Assembly: GCA_947069175.1 (NCBI GenBank)
Contig: CAMTDV010000012.1
Coordinates: 33,760,341-33,824,340, forward strand
Length of the DNA stretch: 64,000 nt
Reading direction: 5' to 3'
From: Scalesia atractyloides
Lineage: Eukaryota; Streptophyta; Magnoliopsida; Asterales; Asteraceae
Below, piece after piece: positions 55,767-64,000 of the stretch (position 1 is the first letter of the stretch; each line of letters opens with the position of its first letter). Under the pieces are notes generated by a model. It was not told where the DNA came from. It worked only from the letters and a program-made list of their open reading frames with translations, and searched no databases. A program made the translations under genes and the position numbers.

Positions 55767-56759
55767 TATCATATACACGACCGAACCGTCAACAAGTCAA
55801 CAAGTCAACGGTCAAACAAGTCAATGGTCAACAGTCAAAAATCAACATTTTTTTATTACTTTTATTTGTTTATTTAAATTAAAAATACTTATATATAACA
55901 TTTTTAAAGTTAGAAAATAGCCTTAAACTCACAAAAATATATCCAATAATCCTACTAAAATTGATTAATAAAATCCGCTTATTTACCGAACCATTATGTT
56001 ATTATCTAGGTTAGTTTCACTCGTGGTTAAATCAAACTTCGTGCGCATTCAACATCATCAACCGAACGCACCCAATGTGAGTGAATCTTACAACTCCCCT
56101 TTTTAATTCCACGTTTTGGGTGTGTGTCATGTGTCACTAAAATTAATTCGTTTATTTAAACTCGTGCCATACCATATTATGATTTAAACTTAGAATGTAA
56201 GTATTGTTTGTAGTTATGTATTACATATTGTCAAGTTGTATGCAAATCATTCATTAGGCCCATCAGTTCGTAGAACAACGCGTGCCTTAAAACTCATTCA
56301 TTAGGCCCATCAGTTCCTCGTGAGAGACGGGTTGAGCAACGCGTGCCTCAAAACAATTTATTATTGTATGTGTGTGCATTATCTGATATTAAGTGTTTTG
56401 TGAATATGTTTACATCTATATTTACTCATATGTGGTTATGCACCTTATTTTATAATCAGATCAATAAACTTGTTCAAATGTTTTCATAGGATTCACTCGC
56501 CAACTTTTTGTTGATCCAAAAACCATTTTTACACATGATACAGGTGAACAGGATGAAGCAAGGAAAACATAGGAAATGCCTTAGAAGAAAATAATGAAGT
56601 CTAGAATGATGGGTAGGACATGATGTAATAATGATTGTATGTTTCCCTTTAAGTTGTAATAATAAATATGAAACGTTATAATAAATGTCATGAGCTTTGA
56701 TGATAACCCAATCATGCCCCGATCACCTTTTCCGCTGCGGGTCGGGGTGTGACATAATC

Positions 56760-57202
56760 AAACATCCATTAGTGATGTATCACCCTTTTGGGTTAAAATC
56801 GATTCTTTAAAGCCCATGTGATCTATTCGATCCCGGCTACTATCATCAGTACGATGATAATTATCCATTAGCGATATTGTGCCTATATGCCTTATTATAT
56901 GTCCATTAGTGACAGGCCTAAGTACCATATATTATGTCCAATGTGACCGGCCAATGTGCCCAATTAATATGTCCATTAAGGGACAGGCTTATGGCCTATG
57001 TATAATTGTCTGTATGACAAATGACAGTTGTGACATTGCGATCCCCTGTCTAATAATATATGGACTTCGTCCAAATTGTAAATTGCCTATGATTGTCCTA
57101 TTAAGACCTAGGCCAAATATAGATATGTTAAGCCTAAGAGTGGTTATGTTATTCACACTAGTAAAGGCAAAGCATTGTTATATCCGATGATTAAAAGCCG
57201 AT
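56760..57202 (+). other. interior of D between tandem repeats and gag
   Basis: Decayed continuation of the 142-bp array, then short CCATTAGxGA repeats. The 103-codon open frame here is present in both copies only because of the duplication. Confidence 0.55.
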
Positions 57203-58431
57203 ATGGTTTATATACCATGGCTAAGACTATACCAAAGCTTTGAAGATGGTAATTCTAATGAGGCACAAAGTAGCCATCGGAACGTCAAAGACGCCGAAAA
57301 TATAGTCATAAATAATGATAATGATTTCCAAGCTCGCATTGATGCGGTTGTGGAAAGGGCCATGAGTAAGGCCATAGAAAGGCTAAGAGAGCCGAGTGCC
57401 ACTCGCTCTAAACCTCTATCTATTCCACCATCCTCAGCTCATAAAGAGAGCTGGTTCACTCGTCTAATGCAAGAAGTGAACCTAAGAGGATAGACTATGC
57501 TGATAGGTCCCGTTCTTCCAAGAACGAATGTACCTACAAATATTTTGTCTCCTGTAAACCCCGAGACTTTAATGGGGAAAAAGGAGCTGTAGAAGCCTTA
57601 AAGTGGCTGGATGAGATGGAGACTATAGTAGACATCAGCGGCTGTGCTGAAAAGGATGTGGTCAAGTACGTATCACAGGCCTTTAAGGGCGATGCCCTAA
57701 CATGGTGGAAGGCCATGATTCAGTCAACAGGTAAGGTATACCTGTATAATCTAGGAAGGTCCAAGTTTGTGGACCTTGTAAAGGAAACTTACTGCCCAAC
57801 CCATGAGGTGGAGAAAATAGAGACAAACTTCTTGTCTCTTTCCATGAAAAACCTAGACTGTCGGAAGTACGTTTCCGATTTTAATTCCTTATCTAGGTTA
57901 GTTTCCTATCTTATCACCCCTGAATCCAAACGCATTGCGCATTTTATAAATAGAATAGCGCCCGAGATTTAGGGCATGGTAAAGGCTGCTCAGCCTAGTA
58001 CCTATAGGTCTGCTGTTGACCTATCTCTCTCCCTCAGCCTTGATATAGTGAGGCAAAAGTCAGTCAAGCCTGAAACTGATTGGAAAAGGAAGAGAGAGGA
58101 AGACAACTCCCATAGATTTAATAAGAAAAATAAAGGGAGGTTCGGGTTCAAAGGGAACCAAAGCAAGTCGGCTATGATGCTAGTCTGTAAGACTTGCAAC
58201 CGAAGACACTTGGGACAGTGTAATCCTGACCCACAAGTTAGACCTTGTGGTATATGTAAAAGAAGAGGGCATAAGACCCAAGATTGTAGAGACCTTAAAG
58301 ATGCTATATGCTATATCTGCCATGAAAAAGGGCACATTGCAAGTAGCTGCCCTAAGAATTCAAGGAATAATAACCCGAAGCACTGGAGAGGCCAAGAAGG
58401 GGAATGCACGCGCCTTTCGGCTAACTGCTAA
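57203..58431 (+). pseudogene. gag of element D
   Basis: Frame 57203-57493 is an N-terminal region with a coiled, charged stretch (ARIDAVVERAMSKAIERLRE). After a frameshift, 57616-58431 carries the gag core (FKGDALTWWKAMI, then CPTHEVEKIETNFLSLSMK). An in-frame TAG at 57970 interrupts it. At the C-terminus are three Cys/His clusters: CKTCNRRHLGQC, CGICKRRGHKTQDC and CYICHEKGHIASSC. The last two are standard nucleocapsid knuckles and the first is a variant typical of this Ty3 branch. Gag forms the particle and binds element RNA. It continues into protease in another frame. Confidence 0.85.
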
Positions 58432-58693
58432 GGAAGCTGTTAATGACAATAACGTCATAACAGGTACTTTCCCCATTAATGATATTTTTGCTAGAGTGTT
58501 ATTTGATTCGGGTGCAGATAAATCATTTGTTGATAATAAGTTTAGTAAACTATTAAATCTGCCTGTAAGAACTCTAGATAAGACTTATGAGATAGAACTT
58601 GCTGATGGAACCTTAGAAATGCTTCTTCTATTCTTGATGGATGTTCCATATCCATTAAGAATCATTCCATCCCTATCTCTCTTTTGCCAATGA
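58400..58693 (+). pseudogene. aspartic protease region of element D
   Basis: Contains RVLFDSGADKSFV, the retroelement aspartic-protease active-site motif (DSGA), followed by an IELADGT segment. It would release gag and pol products. Frameshifts separate it from gag (near 58400) and from RT (near 58640). Family length is about 100 residues, and the region present fits. Confidence 0.8.
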
Positions 58694-59700
58694 AATTGGC
58701 GGGGTTGATGTTATCTTAGGCATGGATTGGTTATCTTATAACCAAGCCCGCATTGCCTGCGATAAAAAGCTCATCGAGATTAAGACCCCATTTGGTGAAA
58801 TGATCACCATCTTTGGCGACTCACACTATGGACTGCCAGACAAAGTGTCGTTATTTAAGGCATCCAAGTGTTTGAGAAGAGACTGTGTCGTCTACATGGC
58901 ACAAGTAACCATCAATGAGCCTAAACCAAGCATTGAAGACTTACCAGTTATCTCGGAGTATCCCGATGTTTTCCCTGAAGAATTACCAGGCCTACCCCCA
59001 GATAGGCAAGTGGAAGTTCAGAATAGATATCATACCAGGAGCATCACCCGTAGCAAGAGCCCCATATAGGCTAGCTCCAACCGAAATGATGAGCTAAGAG
59101 TTCAACTAGACGAACTCTAGAGAAAGGCATTATTCAGCCTAGTTCCTCGCCTTGGGGAGCTCTTATCCTTTTTGTGAAGAAGAAAGACGGTTTGATGCGA
59201 ATGTGCATCGACTATCGGGAGCTGAACAAGCTAACCATTAAGAATATATATCCTCTGCCCAGGATCGATGATTTATTCGACCAACTTCAAGGGGCTAGTT
59301 ATTTTTCTAAGATAGATTTAAGATCAGGATATCATCAACTGAAGGTTAGAAGTGAAGATGTTCTAAAACAGCCTTCAGGACCCACTATGGTCGTTTTGAA
59401 TTTTTGGTGATGCCTTTTGGGCTCACAAATGCACCAGCAGCGTTCATGGATCTCATGAATAGAGTCTGCAAACCGTATTTGGATAAGTTTGTCATTGTCT
59501 TCATAGACGACATACTTATCTATTCTCGTAATCAAGCTGATCACGAGAAACATCTTCGGTGCATCTTAAAATTATTAAGGCAGGAGAAACTTTATGCACA
59601 GTTCTCTAAATGCAAATTTTGGCTTAGAAAAGTCCAATTTCTTGGACACATGGTAAGTGAGCGCGGTATCCAAGTAGATCCCGCCAAATTGAGGCCATAA
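58694..59700 (+). pseudogene. reverse transcriptase of element D
   Basis: 58722-59069 holds the connector (GMDWL..., YPDVFPEELPGLPP). 59174-59410 has KDGLMRMCIDYRELNKLT and FSKIDLRSGYHQL. 59404-59700 has MPFGLTNAPAAFMDLMNRV and the catalytic FIDDILIYS at 59500-59526, with both Asp of the active site kept. This enzyme copies element RNA into DNA. Frameshifts near 59040-59170, 59380 and 59695 inactivate it. Motif wording is that of plant chromoviruses. Confidence 0.88.
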
Positions 59701-60464
59701 TGAATTGAGAAGTACCCAAGACCCCAACGGAGGTTTTTAGTTTCTTGGGATTGGCTGGTTATTATAGGAGGTTCATTCAGAACTTTTCAAGAATAGCCAC
59801 TCCTTTAACTTCCTTGACCCGTAAGAATATTAAGTATAATTCGGGTCCAAAGCAACAAGAATCGTTTGAGATTCTTAAACACAAGCTGAGCAACGCTCCT
59901 GTGTTATCTCTACCCAAGGGTATTGAGAACTTTGTTGTCTATTGTGATGCTTCGCACACTGGTATGGGCTGTGTGCTAATGCAAAATGGTAAGGTAATTG
60001 GCTATGCATCACGACAAATAAAGGTGCATGAAAGGAATTACACCACCCATGATTTGGAACTGGGTGCTGTTGTATTTGCACTAAAACTGTGGAGACATTA
60101 CTTGTATGGCACAAAGTGTGTTATATACACAGACCATAAAAGTCTCCAACACCTGTTCAATCAGAAAGAATTGAACATGCGACAACGTTGGTGGATGGAA
60201 ACACTTAACGATTATGATTGTGAGATTCGCTACCATCCAGGCAAGGCAAATGTAGTTGCCGATGCCTTAAGTCACAAGGAAAAGGTGAAACCTAAAAGGA
60301 TTAACGCTAAGAGCATTGAGCTTAGAAATAGCTTAAGTGAGAAGCTATTAGATGCGCAGAAGCAAGCCTTGTTAGAGGCTAATATTCCTAATGAGGGATT
60401 AGGCGGAACTGTGGATCAGTTAACGCCTGGAAATGACGGAATCCTAAGATTTAAAGATATTTAA
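59701..60464 (+). pseudogene. RNase H region of element D
   Basis: Opens with GLAGYYRRFIQNFSRIATPL, which links RT to RNase H in Ty3 elements. RNase H motifs: VYCDASHTGMGCVL (first Asp), HDLELGAVVFALKLWRHYL (Glu) and YTDHKSLQHL (Asp), then HPGKANVVADALSH. It removes RNA from the hybrid during reverse transcription. This stretch (59745-60464) is one open frame, but it ends in a stop before integrase. Confidence 0.87.
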
Positions 60465-61450
60465 TTTGGGTTCCGACCTTTGGAGGACTTAGAGATCTAA
60501 TCCTATAGGAAGCGCATAATTCAAGATACTCTGTTCACCCGGGTGGTGATAAGATGTATCAAGATATGAAGAAAAATTTTTGGTGGATGGGTTTGCAGAA
60601 ATCCATAGCCACATATGTCGCTAAGTGTCTGACGTGTTCGTAAGTTAAGGCCGAACATCAGAAACCGTCAGGACTGCTACAACAACTTGAAATTCCCACT
60701 TGGAAATGAGAAATGGTAACTATGGATTTGATTACTAAGTTACCAAAGACCAAAAGTGGTAAGGACACTATTTGGGTCATAGTGGATAGACTGACTAAGT
60801 CAGCTCACTTCTTGCCAATTAAAGAGACATATATTTCAGATAAATTGGCTAAGTTGTATGTGGAAAAGATAGCGTCCCTACACGGTGTGTCAGTATCTAT
60901 TGTATCCGATAGAGACTAGATACACATCTCACTTTTGGAAAAGTTTCCAACAATCGTTAGGCACACGATTAAATTTTAGTACGACTTACCATCCGCAGAC
61001 TGATTGTCAGAGTGAGCGTACCATCCAAACACTGGAAGACATGCTTAGGGCATGTGTGATTGATTTAGGTGGAAGTTGGGATTACCACTTACCCCTAATA
61101 GAATTCTCCTACAATAACAGTTATCATACAAGCATCAAGGCTGCTCCTTTTGAGGCCTTGTATGGGAGAAGATGTAGAACGCCCGTATGTTGGGCAGAAG
61201 TTGGGGAGGCCCAACTGTCAGGACCTGAGATTGTCCTGGAGACCACGGAAAAGATTACGCAAATCCGTGATCGTCTCAAAGCTGCCAGGGATAGGCAGAA
61301 GAGCTATGCTGACAAGAGGCGTAAACCTCTTAAGTTCCAAGTAGGGGACAAGGTCATGTTAAAAGTATCACCCTGGAAATGTGTGATGCATTTTGGACAG
61401 AAGGGCAAGTTAAGCCCTAGATATATAGGACCCTCGAGATAATCGAATGT
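60465..61450 (+). pseudogene. integrase of element D
   Basis: The Zn-binding HHCC region is at about 60508-60645 (EAHNSRYSVHPGG and CLTCS, with a stop next to it). The catalytic core follows: VTMDLITKLPKTKSGKD (Asp), VSIVSDRD (Asp, followed by a stop at 60917) and, in the next frame, SERTIQTLEDMLRAC (Glu). Thus the D,D-35-E residues are all present but in broken frames. The C-terminal part has RPFEALYGRRCR-like and GDKVMLKVSPWK segments. Integrase inserts the DNA copy into the chromosome. At least two stops and a frameshift. Confidence 0.85.
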
Positions 61451-61755
61451 GTCGGCACTGTAGCTTATAAGCTCAGGTTGCCAGAGGAGCTTAATGGAAT
61501 CCATGATATAATTCCACATATCTAATCTTAAGAAATGTTTAGCCGATGAGTCGCTAGCAAGGTCGTACATGAGGTGCAAATTGATGAAAACTGAGGTTCG
61601 TTGAGAAACCAATTTCGATCGAGGATCGACAGGTTAAGAAGCTCCGAAGAAAAATAATACCTATAGTAAAGGTTAAATGGGATGCTTTTAGAAGTCCTGA
61701 ATATACATGGGAGGTTGAGTCCACTATGCGACAAAAGTACCCCCCATCTTTTTGA
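61451..61755 (+). pseudogene. chromodomain-like C-terminal tail of integrase D
   Basis: After frame disruption the stretch LRRKIIPIVKVKWDAFRSPE followed by YTWEVESTMRQKYP ends at a TGA (61753). The KVKW and TWE positions match the end of Tekay/Reina-type integrase chromodomains, which can target insertion to marked chromatin. The first aromatic of a classical chromodomain is not evident, so a variant type is more likely. Confidence 0.65.
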
Positions 61756-61759
61756 ATAA

Positions 61760-61796
61760 AATCTCGAGGTCGAGATTTCTTTTAAGGGGGTGAAGT
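61760..61796 (+). other. palindrome and polypurine tract of element D
   Basis: AAATCTCGAGGTCGAGATTT (61759-61778), then AAGGGGGTGAAG (61784-61795), just before the 3' LTR. It is analogous to the AAATTTCGGGACGAAATTT-plus-purine arrangement in C and E. Confidence 0.8.
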
Positions 61797-64000
61797 TGTA
61801 ACACCCTGTAAAATCATGTCCAATAATATAGTGACACGTGTTGTATTTTATATAATTGTCTATTAAAGACCAATAAGGACTAAAGGCATCAACATGCTCA
61901 AGATTGAGCCTCTGAGTGACGAACCGATGTCAACATGCATAAATAATAGCCTCTGAGTGACTAATACGTCAACATGCTTAAATCATTAGCCTCTGAGTGA
62001 CTGATATGTCAACATGCTTGAAACTTGGCCTCTGAGTGACTAATACGTCAACATGCCTAGCCTCTGAGTGACATCGGAATCAACATGCTTGTGATAAGCC
62101 TCTGAGTGATCCTTTGTGAAGTCCTAACTCTCATATGTACCGTTTGTTGGACGAGAGAGTTCAATTCTGTAAATATGTGAAAGTTGGATATTGGAGGGAT
62201 TAAAAGTGTCAACATGTAAATTTATACCTCTGAGTGACCTTTTAACGAACCAAGAGCTCAATAATGCCCGGGCACAATCCCGGGTATACCAAGTATTGGC
62301 TACGGAAAAGTTCCAAAATAGTATTTAAAATCATTTTTATAAGCTTTATATAGTTTAGGGGCCAAAGTGTCTCTCGCACCCCGCGAGAACAGACCTACAG
62401 CAGAAAGTTTATTTTGGAGCCCAAGCAAGGCTCCAAAACCATTAAATCGAAACCATGGCCTTCCTAATCAGCTATGCCACGTTTTGGGACACTTGTAAGC
62501 TTCTTCTTACACCCCTAGACACCTGGCTTCACCTCCTTTGAGCTCTCCAACTATAAATAGATGCTTAACTTTACCATTTCAACTTGCACCTTTCTTATTC
62601 ACTATTCTCCCTTCTCTGGAAGTTCCTAACTAAAAGGAGCAGTCCAACATAGTTCTTTTGCATCTAGGAATCACTGGTAAGTGTTCCTTCCTTGTGCATT
62701 TTTTTTATTGGCTTCTATAGCCTAAAGTCAAGCGTTTTACGTAAAACGCTTTGACTTTCCGTTAAGACCATTATGGTCTAGTAATTGTTCAAAATGAACA
62801 TGGCTAAGTGATCATAGTAAGGTAGGTCTTAGTCCCTATAAAGGGCACCTCCTGAAGATCACGTTTGCTAGACCAATTGACGGGTCAAAGTTATGATATT
62901 AAAAAGTCAAACATGCAATTTTTCAGAAAAATCATAAATTGATCTTATATATGTTATGAAACCTGTTTTGACACTTAAACAAGTTGGTAATAATTATTAG
63001 AACATGTATGAACATGTTCGGCTCGTCAATTTCAGTTCTATGGTCGGTTCGCAACCGAAAGTCGCAAGGTTTGACTTCTGCTTTGACTTTCGATTCTGAC
63101 CCGATTTAGATTAGTTACCCACTAATCTAAAGTTGCATTATGATCATAATATAATATAGCATAACCATCTGAGGTTATATTACATGATCATAATCAGAAT
63201 CCAAGTTTATGCGCAAGTTCCATAATTATGCCATCTTTGACCAAAATGCCCTTTTTGCATAAAAAAGGTTTCAAATGGTAATGAAATTGAAAATGAATTT
63301 CTACTATTTAATATCAAAGTAGGATTTTTTGGGATATTAAACCAAGTTATAAACTGAGTTTTTAAACAAGTCCTTAAACTATGTCGATAAATGACGGTTT
63401 TAGCCCCTGTGGCTTATAAAATAGTTTTAATCAAATCTTTTCAAGGTAAATCACTTACCTACTGATATGTTATATTAAATAACCTATTTTAAACATTTTA
63501 ATCTTATCCAAATGTCAGTTTTCATAAACATCGCTTAAAGACGTCACTTTACGACAAAAACGCCGTTTCGGCGCATAGTATGGTTTTAAACCATATTAGT
63601 GGACCAAGACTTGTTACCTACTGAATTTAAAACTTATTTTAAACATATTTATAGTAGGAACTTATTATAAACTCAGAATTCCAAATAATTTATAAACAAT
63701 GTGTAAAATGACCAAAATGCCCCTTCGGTGCATAGTATGGTCATAAAAGGTAAAATACACATATATTTGATATCCTACTGATATTATATCATAAATAAAT
63801 TATTTTTCCAGAATACTCATGATCATAAACTTAAATTTTATTTAAGTTCTTTTTATACGATATGAAATTACCGAAATGCCCCTATAACGCATAATTTCGT
63901 TTTAAAACCTCAACGGGCATACAAGTTGATATCCTACTGATATCTTAACTTATTTAAAGTATAATGGCATATAGAACTTGTCCATAACTTATCCGGTTAC
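61797..64000 (+). repeat. 3' LTR of element D, cut by the window edge
   Basis: TGTAACACCCTG start, aligned with 41227 onward. The GCCTCTGAGTGAC tandem repeats are at 61885-62110 and CTATAAATAG at 62551. It ends at CCGGTTAC, equal to about 43415 of the 5' LTR, so some 860 bp more lie outside. Confidence 0.88.

Larger units (their letters stand above)
47156..56754 (+). mobile_element. element E: gag-only LTR retrotransposon nested in D, rearranged
   Basis: LTRs 47156-49696 and 54212-56754, leader, gag and a 3' region with hairpin repeats, as in C, plus TAATC target duplications. Between the 5' LTR and the leader, however, lies 49697-50249, a copy of the DNA that flanks the 3' LTR (56755-57306). 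The primer-binding site and the first part of the leader are lost. E has no pol. As it stands, E could not prime reverse transcription. Confidence 0.85.
54212..56754 (+). repeat. 3' LTR of element E, 2543 bp
   Basis: Pairs with 47156-49696 but with more differences than seen between the LTRs of C. TATAAAT at 54734. Followed by TAATC (56755-56759) and the true D interior. Confidence 0.9.
41227..64000 (+). mobile_element. element D: degenerate Tekay-like Ty3 chromovirus, split by element E
   Basis: 5' LTR 41227-44278, primer-binding site, extra Pro/His-rich ORF, tandem repeats, then (after the nested element E at 47156-56754) gag, protease, RT, RNase H, integrase with a chromodomain-like tail, polypurine tract and the start of the 3' LTR at 61797. 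Protease-RT-RNase H-integrase is the Ty3 order. Integrase ending in the KVKW...TWE motif, long LTRs and an iMet primer site suggest the Tekay/Del clade. At least eight frameshifts or stops across pol, and clear LTR divergence, mark it as old. The 3' LTR runs off the window. Confidence 0.88.

Overview
This window is a gene-poor, repeat-rich stretch of a flowering-plant nuclear genome. It is AT-rich and contains nested long-terminal-repeat (LTR) retrotransposons primed by initiator-Met tRNA, SINE, LINE and hAT relics, and one broken host gene of the small heat-shock (HSP20) type. The ARID-plus-zinc-knuckle coding fragment and the Pro/His-rich ORF upstream of gag in the Tekay-like element remind me of repeats common in Asteraceae. 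That family assignment is an inference.

Layout, left to right. 1-4299: 5' half of a minus-strand gag-only LTR element (A), with a 2.3 kb LTR. 4300-6560: palindromic TATAGGCCTATA-type repeats. 9022-12533: HSP20-like gene relics on the minus strand. One is interrupted by a complete 2.1 kb LTR element (9050-11173, perfect AATCA target duplication) that carries an ARID DNA-binding domain. 12534-22600: AT-rich intergenic DNA with MITE-like elements, a dead Copia gag, a hAT transposase remnant, a SINE with a 15-bp target duplication and a LINE 3' end. 22601-28918: 5' LTR and leader of element B, into which a 552-bp hAT MITE and a solo LTR (F) have inserted. 28919-38001: element C, a young gag-only retrotransposon whose 3' LTR is truncated. 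38002-39988: fragment of an Athila/Tat-like element. 39989-41226: inverted LTR fragment (H). 41227 to the right edge: element D, an old Tekay-like chromovirus (3.05 kb LTRs, extra ORF, gag, protease, RT, RNase H, integrase), split at 47156-56754 by the gag-only element E.

The most unusual feature is the LTR of the A/F/C/E family. Each LTR carries a direct tandem array of three (A, F) or four (C, E) tRNA-like modules, spaced about 170 bp apart. They have an A-box-like arm, often folded into a near-perfect 10-12 bp hairpin, and a box-B-like GGTTCGA motif. A separate antisense tRNA-like module lies upstream of the TATA box. This recalls the Cassandra elements, whose LTRs embed 5S rRNA promoters, but here the embedded units are tRNA-related. 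The family encodes only gag, has a repeated conserved hairpin in its 3' region, and shares a palindrome next to the polypurine tract with element D. Trans-mobilisation by a Tekay-like partner is therefore a reasonable hypothesis.

Element E is structurally odd. Between its 5' LTR and its leader lies a second copy of the 553 bp that flank its 3' LTR, ending in what looks like templated filler DNA, and its primer-binding site is gone. No complete, functional host gene was recognised.
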